Below the pieces are notes generated by a model, which was not told the origin of the DNA, made no database searches, and worked only from the letters and a program-made list of their open reading frames with translations. 12,454 nt of DNA from JBDREF01 sp043820045. Its GTDB lineage: Bacteria; Planctomycetota; Phycisphaerae; Sedimentisphaerales; Anaerobacaceae. The DNA lies in NCBI GenBank assembly GCA_043820045.1, contig JBDREF010000189.1, forward strand, positions 1 through 12,454. Reading direction: 5' to 3'. This document shows positions 5,916 through 12,454 of the stretch, in pieces. The first letter of the stretch is position 1, and each line of letters opens with the position of its first letter. The translations under genes were made by a program, and so were the position numbers.

Positions 5916-6719
5916 ATGAGAACAGAGGAGAACCTACGTATTACGGATATCATCGGCAGGCTGCCGTACAGAATCGCTCTCGCCGGGGGATGGATCGACC
6001 AGCCTTTTGCCTCGAAGCACAATCCGTCGCCGCCCGGCTCGATGGTCGTCGTCTGCGTCGAGCCGCAGTTTCGGTTCATGGAACGGGCCGGCATTTGTAC
6101 CGGAACTCGCCAGATTGCTTTGCAGTTGTGGAAGAATGGCCTGCCCGACCGCGACCCCGACGAGCTGGTGGAGGAACTCTATGCGGCCGAGAACGAAGGC
6201 AAGACCGAGCCGTCGGGCTCACAGGATATGATTGGACTTGTATATCCAGGCATCAGCCGGCTCGATTACGATTATGCCCATCGAGGGGGTATCTTCCCGC
6301 GGCTTATCGAATCAAGCAACGACCCGCAGATTGCTTCCTGGCTGGAGAGCGTCTTCCATATTCTCCCGGTTGCGCCGCGACCCGATGGATACAACCCGCT
6401 CGAGATAAAAAACCTGCTGCCGGACTGGATCGGGCGGCTCGGGCAGTCGGGCAAGGCCTGCTACGATGCGATCGTGGCCCGGGATATCGAAGCCCTGGGC
6501 GCGTCGATGAATGAGTGTATGCTGTGCTGGGAGGCAATCCTGCCCGGTACGGTTCGTCATCATTCGTTGAAGGTGGACATGCTCCCGCTGCTGGAGTACT
6601 ACCAGGCCAGGTACCCCGGCGCGATGTATTCCGGCTGCGGCGGAGGTTATTTGTACGTGGTCTCGGAGAGCCCCGTGCCAGGTGCTTTCCACATCAAAGT
6701 CAGAACCGGACGATTATGA
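5916..6719 (+). CDS. GHMP-superfamily sugar kinase, short form
   Basis: A 267-aa protein with GHMP landmarks. RLPYRIALAGGWIDQP (15-30) corresponds to the substrate-binding first motif, PSGSQDMIG (99-107) supplies a likely catalytic Asp (D104), and GAMYSGCGGGYLYVVS (235-250) is the glycine-rich third motif. The usual ATP-loop PxGxGLGSSS is not evident; ICTGTRQIA (60-68) stands roughly where it would be expected. The length is some 60-90 residues below typical sugar kinases. Known for the superfamily: phosphorylation of sugars such as galactose, fucose or heptose 7-phosphate at the anomeric position. The stop overlaps the start of the nucleotidyltransferase gene by 4 nt (ATGA), so the two are probably coupled and consecutive in a pathway. 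The ribosome binding site (GAAAG) is weak. It could be a lineage-specific kinase variant or a non-kinase relative. The fold call is moderately sure. Confidence 0.75.
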   Translation: MRTEENLRITDIIGRLPYRIALAGGWIDQPFASKHNPSPPGSMVVVCVEPQFRFMERAGICTGTRQIALQLWKNGLPDRDPDELVEELYAAENEGKTEPSGSQDMIGLVYPGISRLDYDYAHRGGIFPRLIESSNDPQIASWLESVFHILPVAPRPDGYNPLEIKNLLPDWIGRLGQSGKACYDAIVARDIEALGASMNECMLCWEAILPGTVRHHSLKVDMLPLLEYYQARYPGAMYSGCGGGYLYVVSESPVPGAFHIKVRTGRL

Positions 6720-7546
6720 GTGACGCCGACAAGTGTGTGGTTGTGTGCGGGCGATTCGATGATATCCGATCGTCAGACATCCGTTTCCTTCAGGAGGCGG
6801 CTCGTCCTGGTCCGCTGCACGTTTTTCTGTGGACTGACCAGTCTCTGCGGTCTGCAACCGGCCAGGCCCCGAAATTCCCCGAAGGCGAACGTCTCTACTT
6901 TCTGCAAGCCGTGCGCTTCGTGCATAAGGTGTCTCTGGTGACAGGCCGGCCTGGTGTCGACGAACTGCCTTCAGTGCAGGGCGTGCATCCGTGCGCATGG
7001 GTGGTTCGAGACAGTGATGACACTGCCGCCAAACGAGCCTTCTGCAAAAGCAAGAATTTGGCCTATCGAGTTTTGGCAAAGGCCGATATGGCGGGGTTCC
7101 CCGAGATCGTCGAAGCGGAGCCTCGCACCACTTCCGGAAAAAAAGTTCTGGTAACGGGCTGTTACGACTGGTTTCATTCGGGCCATGTCCGGTTCTTCGA
7201 GGAAGTCTCGGAACTCGGTGATTTGTACGTTGTAGTCGGCCACGATGCCAACATCAGGGCTTTAAAGGGGGAAGGCCATCCGATGTTCTCGCAGGAGCAG
7301 CGCCGCTATATGGCTGCGTCCATTCGCTACGTGACGCAGGCGTTGATTTCGACGGGCCGGGGCTGGCTTGATGCAGAACCCGAGCTGAAGCGATTAAGGC
7401 CCGACATCTACGCGGTAAATGAGGATGGCGACAAGCCGGAGAAACGAAGGTACTGCCACGAGCACGGCATTGAATACATCGTGCTCAAGCGCCTGCCGAA
7501 GGCTGGGCTCCCCAGACGAGAGAGTACCGTGATGCGCGGCTTTTAG
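6716..7546 (+). CDS. Tandem cytidylyltransferase-fold sugar nucleotidyltransferase
   Basis: A 276-aa protein starting at the ATG that overlaps the kinase stop. Two nucleotidyltransferase modules are visible. The first (about 7-130) begins VVVCGRFDDIRSSDIRF, where the HxGH signature is replaced by RSSD, so it is probably inactive and structural. The second (about 143-276) begins VLVTGCYDWFHSGHVRFFEE with an intact HSGH at 154-157, followed by VVVGHDANIRALKGEGHP, AVNEDGDKPEKR and a C-terminal RRESTVMRGF that stands for the ISSSxIR-like motif. Known for this fold (TagD, HldE C-terminal domain): transfer of NMP from CTP or ATP to a phosphate, releasing pyrophosphate. Beside a GHMP kinase it most likely makes an NDP-sugar. 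Whether the base is C, A or G cannot be told. I recall similar two-module proteins annotated only as cytidyltransferase-related in planctomycetes and verrucomicrobia. Confidence 0.82.
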   Translation: MSDADKCVVVCGRFDDIRSSDIRFLQEAARPGPLHVFLWTDQSLRSATGQAPKFPEGERLYFLQAVRFVHKVSLVTGRPGVDELPSVQGVHPCAWVVRDSDDTAAKRAFCKSKNLAYRVLAKADMAGFPEIVEAEPRTTSGKKVLVTGCYDWFHSGHVRFFEEVSELGDLYVVVGHDANIRALKGEGHPMFSQEQRRYMAASIRYVTQALISTGRGWLDAEPELKRLRPDIYAVNEDGDKPEKRRYCHEHGIEYIVLKRLPKAGLPRRESTVMRGF

Positions 7547-7581
7547 CGAAAGGAAAGAACGCATTGTCCTGAGAGGTTGAT

Positions 7582-7983
7582 ATGAAAATGGTGTTCAGAA
7601 GATACTGCAAATGTTTGGAACTTGACGATGACCCGGCGCTCATCGAAGAGTATAAGAAACTCCATGCTATGGGAGCCGGATGGCCTGAGATCACAGCCGG
7701 CATGAAAGAGGTCGGTATCATAGATATGGAAATATACATCTCGGGCACGACCCTGTTCATGATTATGGACACGAAGCCAGATTTCGACCATGAGCAGGCG
7801 ATGGCCAAGCTGGCTACGCTGCCGCGTCAGGCCGAATGGGAGGCTCTGGTTTCGAAGTTCCAGAAAACGCGCAGCGATGCCTCAGCCAAGGATAAATGGC
7901 GGCTGGTCGAGCGAATATATAAGATGGACCAGAAGCAGGAATGCGACCCCGAAGATGGGTATATTGAAGAAATAAACCTGTGA
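7582..7983 (+). CDS. L-rhamnose/L-fucose mutarotase family protein
   Basis: A 133-aa protein with the RhaM-type (YiiL) dimeric alpha-beta fold. RRYCKCLELDDDPALIEEY (6-24), then H28, GWPEI (33-37), IIDMEIYISGTTLFMIMDT (46-64) and EWEALVSKFQ (85-94) follow the family. Y24 and H28 keep the Y-x3-H spacing of the E. coli RhaM catalytic pair (Y18/H22), and W86 matches the conserved Trp near the active site. The family interconverts alpha and beta anomers of free 6-deoxy-L-sugars in the cytoplasm. The protein is about 25-30 residues longer than usual because of an acidic tail (DQKQECDPEDGYIEEINL). GAGAGG lies 5 nt before the start. It follows the nucleotidyltransferase by 35 nt and would supply the correct anomer to the kinase. 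Confidence 0.85.
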   Translation: MKMVFRRYCKCLELDDDPALIEEYKKLHAMGAGWPEITAGMKEVGIIDMEIYISGTTLFMIMDTKPDFDHEQAMAKLATLPRQAEWEALVSKFQKTRSDASAKDKWRLVERIYKMDQKQECDPEDGYIEEINL

Positions 7984-8151
7984 ATCGAACTTGGAAAGTG
8001 CAAAACAGAGCAAAGTGGGCGTACCGGCGTCCTCGCTGCGTGTGAAGGAAGAGACCAAATGGGTGGTCGGCAAAGCAAGCTGCTATGGAATCAACGCACT
8101 GAATCTACCCTGCTGATTCGCCAGAGAACATTGCTCTAAAGGAGAAAGAAA

Positions 8152-8865
8152 ATTAAAGTAGCGAAAACTTGTCACGTCCTTTCAAACAACACTGCCCAGT
8201 GGGTAATCACGGGATTTGTTTATTTGGTCTTCTTTGCTTTTTTCATCTGGTACCACGATGTCCGGGGAAAGCCCTTTACTCTGTTTACCACAGAGAAATG
8301 CACCGCCATAGCATCGGTTTACTGTCTTGGCCTGGCGCTGGCGATCGGCCCGCTGTCGCGTTTTTTTTCGAGCTTCGACAAGCTGCTGACTTACCGCCGG
8401 ACTCTGGGGCTGACGGCGGCATTTATGACGATTCCCCACGTCATCCTGGTATTCATCTATCTACCCTTGAAGTTTCCGGAGAAATACTCGGTAAACTACC
8501 CTCTCGACTGGTTTGTGGCCCACTGGTTCACAGTCGTGATGGGTTTTCTGACTTTCGTTTCGTTCATGGTGATAGTCGCATATTCTTATCCCAGCGGGAT
8601 CCGCAAACTGGGCGAGCGTAAATGGATGATCCTCCAGAAGTGCGCCTATCTGGTCATGATCATGGTTGTGCTCCACCTGCTGTCGATGGGCAAGATCCCT
8701 GGAAACTGGATCGCGTGGCTCGAGACCAGGGACTGGCCGCTGCCGCCCGGCTCTTTTCCCACGATGGTGGGTTGTCTGGTTCCGTTACTGCTCAAGCTCG
8801 CCGATCTGGTCGTTCACGGAGACTCCTTGGTCGCCGCGACGGGCGAGGGGGAAAGTTCCGAATAG
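8152..8865 (+). CDS. Ferric-reductase-like haem membrane protein, apparent ATT start
   Basis: A 237-aa integral membrane protein with about six helices, at roughly residues 17-34, 52-70, 82-108, 122-145, 158-180 and 199-220. Histidines inside helices (H96 in TIPHVILV, H124 in VAHWFTV, H175 in VVLHLLS) and YRRTLGL before helix 3 fit the ferric-reductase/MsrQ (YedZ) domain that holds b-type haem. No FAD or NAD(P) domain is present, so a partner would be needed; none is seen nearby. A TTG at 8224 would start inside helix 1 and has no ribosome binding site. Reading upstream in frame, AAAGGAG (8138-8144) lies 7 nt before ATT AAA GTA, so translation probably begins at this ATT or the codon is a mutated or misread ATG. 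The last codons abut a porin remnant, so the C-terminus may be altered. Confidence 0.72.
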   Translation: MKVAKTCHVLSNNTAQWVITGFVYLVFFAFFIWYHDVRGKPFTLFTTEKCTAIASVYCLGLALAIGPLSRFFSSFDKLLTYRRTLGLTAAFMTIPHVILVFIYLPLKFPEKYSVNYPLDWFVAHWFTVVMGFLTFVSFMVIVAYSYPSGIRKLGERKWMILQKCAYLVMIMVVLHLLSMGKIPGNWIAWLETRDWPLPPGSFPTMVGCLVPLLLKLADLVVHGDSLVAATGEGESSE

Positions 8866-9089
8866 CATATGTCCGCGGCCATTATGGCTTCAAGGCCGGG
8901 TTCTCCAGTATCGATCTGGAGGACAACATCGCCCACGGGGGCAAGCAGGACGATGTCACTCTCGGCCTGAACTGGTATTTCAACCTCAACACGAAGCTGA
9001 TGTTTAATTACGTCCACGCCATGGTCGATCACGACTCCTGCGACGGCGACCTCGACATCTTTCAAATGAGAGCCCAGGTCGATTTTTAG
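8862..9089 (+). pseudogene. C-terminal remnant of an OprO/OprP-type porin
   Basis: A frame open up to a TAG at 9087-9089 encodes YGFKAGFSSIDLEDN, then GGKQDDVTLGLNWYFNLNTK, LMFNYVHAM and DGDLDIFQMRAQVDF. This is the pattern of the last beta-strands of phosphate-selective-porin (OprO/P) family proteins, which end in DIFQxRxQxDF with a terminal Phe for outer-membrane assembly. About 75 codons remain out of some 400 or more. There is no start or ribosome binding site, and the frame runs out of phase through the end of the haem-protein gene. The rest was probably lost in a deletion whose right end lies near 8862. It implies a Gram-negative-type outer membrane in the lineage. Confidence 0.7.
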
Positions 9090-9342
9090 AGCCATGTGTC
9101 TGCCCAATGGACAACCATTCCTGCCAAAGCCGCCGTGGGATACGCTGTAGCCCATGCTGATTTGTGCAGCGTACAGCCGATACCGGAACATTCTTCACCG
9201 AGTCTGACGAACAAGGCATATACAGACGTTGGTTTTGCCTTGCGCTTTTTCGGGCTTCTTTTAGGCATTGCCTGATTCTTGGGTTGTTTTCCGAATGGCG
9301 TTTTGTCTTTTTCCTCGGTTTCCGCATTCTCGAACAGTCGAA
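9090..9342. other. Gap between convergent transcription units
   Basis: No gene is supported. A 7-bp inverted repeat, CAAGGCA (9212-9218) with TGCCTTG (9236-9242), is followed on the plus strand by CGCTTTTTC, but its 17-nt loop makes it a weak terminator. On the minus strand, after the hydrolase stop, a Lys/Arg-rich frame (KRSPKKRKAKP) is open for about 60 codons without resemblance to anything I know. Confidence 0.35.
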
Positions 9343-12150
9343 TCAGAGAGGTTCCCCGTGCGAGATGACCGTGAGTTTTACCCGCGGGGCCGGTCCATCC
9401 ACTGCATCAGACGAGAACCGAATCTCATTCTCTCCTGCCGAGAACACAGGCACTTCACCGTCCGGCCTTACCCTGGTGACCATCTGGCCTTTCGAGCCAT
9501 AGAGTATGCAGTCGTTTCCTGCGTCGAATTCTATATAACTGCCCGATTTCATTTCCACCGGGAGAACAATCGCTTTACCGTTGACGGTCACTACAGGATT
9601 CTTCACTGTACAGGCGACCATGGGCATAGCCTTGATCGGGCCGATGACGCACTTTGTTTGTTTGTTCCCGGGCAGGTTGTTGTACCAGATGCTGAGGGAT
9701 TCGACCATACCGAGATCAATCGTCTCGCGGTACACGTTATAGAGCCATTTACCGTCGTTCCAGGCGTAATCGCTCCAGCGGGCCGATTCGGTCTCTACGA
9801 GCGTAAACAACCTTGGGCCGGTGAAATCCACCGTGACATAACGGTCCGCCACCGCGCCAAAGGAAATGTGACGAGGGCTCTCGAGCCGGACGGCAACGGT
9901 CTGTCCCTGTCCGTTCCCATCAAGCCAGACGCCTATCGCCTGATGCTGCTTCAAATTGAGAGGCGGCTCGAACTTGCGATCAAGCCTGACCCATGCGGCG
10001 TTTCCAGGAACCTTGCCGGAATTTGTCGCACTGAATATGCCGGCCCCTTCCGGTCCGTCCGATGTTTCATCCAGCGACGCGGTAACTCCATCGGCGGCAC
10101 GCGGCGGCCCCTCAAACTGGGACAGATCCGAAAATCCAGCCAGAACTATGTTGTTGGGATCATGATACGACCCTGCCGACATCAATACTTCGAGACGGAA
10201 TTTCACCGGCTGCTCGCCGAAAAGATTCTGCGCCGTCCACGACAGGCCCCATGGCTCCGAACATGATGCCGTATGCGAGTCATAGTTAGCCGGGCGGAAT
10301 CGCCAGTTCCCGCTGTCGTCGCGAAAGAGGGAGAACTCTTTTCCCGGCTCGCGCAGCTTTGCCCTGACCCTCTCATCAAATGTGTTTCCTCGACGAAGCT
10401 CCTCACAGGTGCGCAGGATATCCACCGCTCGGCTAAACAGCGGCGTTGTCGTGAGACGATCACGGTCTATCGCACCGGTGAGGGAAATGCCCGCATCCCA
10501 TCCGATGAGCTTGGCGCCGAGGTACTCGATCACGTCGGGATAGGTCGGCTCAATCTGCGGCGGATTGAACTGCTGGAAATTCCACCATCCGAGATGCAAA
10601 GGCAGCAAGAGTGCGCCGTTCACGGAGGCGGCATGGATATCAATGAAGCGTTTGTGCCCCCGCTGGGGATAGTCCCATGCCTGCCATCGGGTGCGGAACT
10701 GCCAGAAGTGGTGCCACATGGCACTCATCTCCATACCCACCGGTTTCTTGAGATGCTTCTGGATATCAAAGACGAATTTATCAGCCCAGTACCAGCACTC
10801 ATCTGCGCCTCGCAAAATGCTGCTGCCGTCAATCGCGTCGAGGTAGATTCCGTCGAAATCGCACGAGTTCACGATGTCGGCATGGTTCTTCGCAATCTCC
10901 TCAAAAAGCGACGACTCCGGATCCGGCACAAGAAGGCCGAAACACTCCTTGAGATGGCGAGCCTTCGTGCCTTTATGATGGGCGGCCGATTTCGTTCCGA
11001 ACGCGCCGCGCCGGACCTTCGTGAATCGCCATGGAGCCTCCTGGCTCACAGCGCCGAAGGTAATCAGCTCATCGCCAATATGGAGTATGACACTGTTGTG
11101 CTCGAAGAAACCGGTAACGGTGTTCATGCCACTTGTCGATTCGTTGACTGTGATCTCCGTGCCATTGGGATCAATTGCCTGGGCAAGAGTGAACGTTCGA
11201 AAAGCATCGAGCCGCTTATCAGGAACCGGAGTAACATACTTCGACTGCTTGTCGATGAAAAATGCGTAGGTGTGGAAGATGGATCCGATGCCGGCATCAT
11301 GCAGGCGTTTGACAATACGACGGTAGGTATCCCATCCTTCAGGCCATTTCCGGCTATCGAGCACGAAATCGCCGAACCGGAAGAATGCTCTTCCGCCGTG
11401 ATTGTCGATCTGAGTAACCCCGAGGTCCTTCGCCATTGCTATCCATTCGTCGACATTTGATTCCGTGAGCGAACCGAAATTGAATAGATATGAGCCGTGG
11501 TTAAATGGCACGTCACGCGCCCACGGCCCGGCAACCGTGCATTGAGGCATCTCATCCGCCTCGGTCAAAACCTGTTTAAGAGCTGTTAGCATCTTCCCCA
11601 TCGGCATTGCCACGATTGCAGCCTTCGCTCCTTCCATACCAAATTTGTCATAGCATGATGCTTCTAGATTCGTCTGAAGCGCAGGCAACTGGTTTACACG
11701 CGTGATAAGGTTCAGGGACAGAACGCAGGAACCGAACGATTCATCGGGCCGGCCCTGTAAAGTGAGTGGAATATTCAGAAACACGAGCGATTCGATATTG
11801 TCGCCGCTCACATCCTCAACCGCGATGCGGATGTAGGATTCGCGGGACTCGACATGAAGAACAGCCTTCACGTTCGCCCTGTCGAATACGATGGTCAACT
11901 GGCCGTTCTCCAGAGCTGCTGAAGTTGCAGGATACTCCGTCCCATTGCAACGAATCCGTGCACAGACTGAAGGTCTGTCGCGTTTGAGATAGTCAATTCC
12001 TGAGGCAAGGTCGAGAAATCCGAGGTTTTTCCCCTCGGCGGAGATCGTATACCGCACGTGTGCATTCTCGATAACGATGGGGCCTTGTTGCGTTCCGCTA
12101 ACTACCGAGCAGGTGGCGAACAGGCCGAGAACAATCTGAATTGTTTTCAT
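9343..12150 (-). CDS. Secreted TIM-barrel glycoside-hydrolase-like protein, family not recognised
   Basis: A 935-aa protein from the ATG at 12150 (GGAGA 6 nt upstream), followed at once by a signal peptide (MKTIQIVLGLFATCSVVSG). Regions: an N-terminal beta-sandwich-like domain (about 25-200, opening IVIENAHVRYTISAEGKNLG, as in many barrel glycosidases); a barrel (about 225-585) with WPEGWDTYRRIVKRLHDAGI (269-288), FHTYAFF, DFDGIYLDAIDG (431-442), VGMEMSAMWHHFW (471-483) and FIDIHAASVNG; a small beta insertion (about 325-400, with HIGDELITFG and RRGAFGT); and C-terminal beta domains (about 640-935) that could bind carbohydrate. D438 or D441 and E474 are candidate catalytic acids, by analogy with GH36/GH31-like clans. 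The substrate is unknown. It follows the oxidoreductase gene by 49 nt on the same strand. A polysaccharide- or glycoside-degrading role is inference. Confidence 0.72.
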   Translation of the reverse strand: MKTIQIVLGLFATCSVVSGTQQGPIVIENAHVRYTISAEGKNLGFLDLASGIDYLKRDRPSVCARIRCNGTEYPATSAALENGQLTIVFDRANVKAVLHVESRESYIRIAVEDVSGDNIESLVFLNIPLTLQGRPDESFGSCVLSLNLITRVNQLPALQTNLEASCYDKFGMEGAKAAIVAMPMGKMLTALKQVLTEADEMPQCTVAGPWARDVPFNHGSYLFNFGSLTESNVDEWIAMAKDLGVTQIDNHGGRAFFRFGDFVLDSRKWPEGWDTYRRIVKRLHDAGIGSIFHTYAFFIDKQSKYVTPVPDKRLDAFRTFTLAQAIDPNGTEITVNESTSGMNTVTGFFEHNSVILHIGDELITFGAVSQEAPWRFTKVRRGAFGTKSAAHHKGTKARHLKECFGLLVPDPESSLFEEIAKNHADIVNSCDFDGIYLDAIDGSSILRGADECWYWADKFVFDIQKHLKKPVGMEMSAMWHHFWQFRTRWQAWDYPQRGHKRFIDIHAASVNGALLLPLHLGWWNFQQFNPPQIEPTYPDVIEYLGAKLIGWDAGISLTGAIDRDRLTTTPLFSRAVDILRTCEELRRGNTFDERVRAKLREPGKEFSLFRDDSGNWRFRPANYDSHTASCSEPWGLSWTAQNLFGEQPVKFRLEVLMSAGSYHDPNNIVLAGFSDLSQFEGPPRAADGVTASLDETSDGPEGAGIFSATNSGKVPGNAAWVRLDRKFEPPLNLKQHQAIGVWLDGNGQGQTVAVRLESPRHISFGAVADRYVTVDFTGPRLFTLVETESARWSDYAWNDGKWLYNVYRETIDLGMVESLSIWYNNLPGNKQTKCVIGPIKAMPMVACTVKNPVVTVNGKAIVLPVEMKSGSYIEFDAGNDCILYGSKGQMVTRVRPDGEVPVFSAGENEIRFSSDAVDGPAPRVKLTVISHGEPL

Positions 12151-12199
12151 AATCTGTCTCCGAATACGAGTATGCTTTGCGTTCCGTACATGACCTATC

Positions 12200-12454
12200 T
12201 CATACATGCCATGGTGAGCGCATTGCTCGTGATAATAGGCGGTCGGCCGCCTCGTCATTGATAAAGTGTTCAGTCTTGGGGTTCCATCTCAGCTTGCGAC
12301 CCAGGCGGGTGGAAATCTCCACCAGATTACACGTCGTTGTAGCATGATGCCCGACTTCAGCGGGAGCCGCCGTAGGCCGGCGTGTCTTGATACTATCCAG
12401 GAAGTTACGATGATGCCCCGGACTGGCATACAGATGGATTTCATTGGGGCCGAT
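12200..12454 (-). CDS. Gfo/Idh/MocA-family oxidoreductase, C-terminal part only
   Basis: The last 84 codons of a minus-strand gene entering from the right edge, with TGA at 12200-12202. HHRNFLDSIKTRRPTAAPAE, then VGHHATTTCNL, RLGRKLRWNPKTEHFIND and ADRLLSRAMRSPW match the conserved end of planctomycete Gfo/Idh/MocA oxidoreductases, where the usual form is HxRNFLDCIKTRxxPxxxxExGHR, LGRKLxWDPxxExFxxDxEAN and RPxRxPW. The NAD-binding half and catalytic Lys lie outside the window. Such proteins oxidise or epimerise sugars and inositols with bound NAD, and many in planctomycetes carry Tat signals and sit in sugar-degradation clusters. Its position 49 nt upstream of the hydrolase-like gene suggests one transcription unit. 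Confidence 0.85.
   Translation of the reverse strand: MGPNEIHLYASPGHHRNFLDSIKTRRPTAAPAEVGHHATTTCNLVEISTRLGRKLRWNPKTEHFINDEAADRLLSRAMRSPWHV

Noticed and set aside
6515..6715. An earlier start for the nucleotidyltransferase inside the kinase gene
   Set aside because: The ATG at 6716 gives the standard 4-nt stop/start overlap and begins just before the first domain; the extra residues read as shadow sequence.
9212..9242. A 7-bp inverted repeat with a nearby T-run as a terminator
   Set aside because: The 17-nt loop and short stem are too weak to call an intrinsic terminator.
9086..9268. A Lys/Arg-rich 60-codon minus-strand frame after the hydrolase stop
   Set aside because: It has no recognisable homology or ribosome binding site and runs antisense into the porin remnant; kept only as a remark in the gap entry.
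9268..11460. Two long plus-strand frames opposite the glycoside-hydrolase-like gene
   Set aside because: They are shadows of the minus-strand gene, which has a signal peptide, a ribosome binding site and a domain-like layout.
12151..12258. Extending the hydrolase-like protein 36 codons upstream
   Set aside because: The extension overlaps the end of the oxidoreductase gene, and the ATG at 12150 has a ribosome binding site followed directly by a signal peptide.
1..12454. CRISPR arrays, tRNA or rRNA genes, insertion sequences
   Set aside because: No regularly spaced direct repeats, cloverleaf tRNA sequence, rRNA motif or transposase-like protein was seen on either strand by eye. The palindrome at 133-211 is too GC-rich and symmetric, and lacks tRNA signatures, to be a tRNA.

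Overview
The window looks like a piece of a Planctomycetota genome, probably near the Phycisphaerae/Sedimentisphaerales, and possibly metagenome-derived. This is inferred from protein style: a Tat-exported amidohydrolase, a Gfo/Idh/MocA oxidoreductase of the planctomycete type, a BamB-like PQQ-propeller fragment, an OprO/P-type porin fragment, a secreted glycoside-hydrolase-like protein, and GC-rich genes separated by AT-richer gaps. No rRNA, tRNA, CRISPR array or insertion sequence was seen.

Layout. (1) Positions 1-2220, minus strand: a likely operon. A near-consensus sigma70-type promoter (2192-2220) precedes a Tat-exported metal-dependent amidohydrolase (1088-2032). This overlaps by 4 nt an amidohydrolase-fold paralogue (315-1091) in which every canonical metal-ligand position I could align is substituted. 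Next comes the 5' end of a secreted alpha/beta hydrolase (1-258), whose N-terminal coding region carries a 79-bp cloverleaf-like palindrome. (2) Positions 2230-4660: a decayed zone. It holds a terminator-like hairpin, the C-terminal remnant of a PQQ-propeller protein, one intact secreted M28 metallopeptidase (2858-3892), and remnants of two AraC-family regulators. One of these has its sensor domain joined directly to the last piece of the HTH domain. (3) Positions 4838-7983, plus strand: a compact sugar-activation cluster. It encodes a GDP-mannose 3,5-epimerase homologue, a GHMP-fold sugar kinase, a tandem cytidylyltransferase-fold nucleotidyltransferase, and a RhaM-type mutarotase. (4) Positions 8152-9089, plus strand: a six-helix ferric-reductase-like haem protein, apparently starting at a non-canonical ATT, followed at once by the C-terminal remnant of a phosphate-selective-porin-like protein. 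(5) Positions 9343-12454, minus strand: the C-terminus of a Gfo/Idh/MocA oxidoreductase, then a 935-aa secreted TIM-barrel glycoside-hydrolase-like protein of no family I recognise.

How the genes may work together. Sections 1 and 5 fit extracytoplasmic breakdown of polysaccharides or acylated sugars. Section 3 reads as a route that sets the anomer of a free sugar (mutarotase), phosphorylates it (kinase), activates it as an NDP-sugar (nucleotidyltransferase) and inverts C3/C5 (epimerase). That would give an L-sugar or heptose-like donor for a surface glycan. The pathway assignment is inference. The epimerase catalytic residues are directly visible; the kinase and transferase substrates are not. 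The section 3 cluster is the best candidate for an under-described system. The amidohydrolase/pseudo-amidohydrolase pair and the palindromic element are the next most interesting signals.
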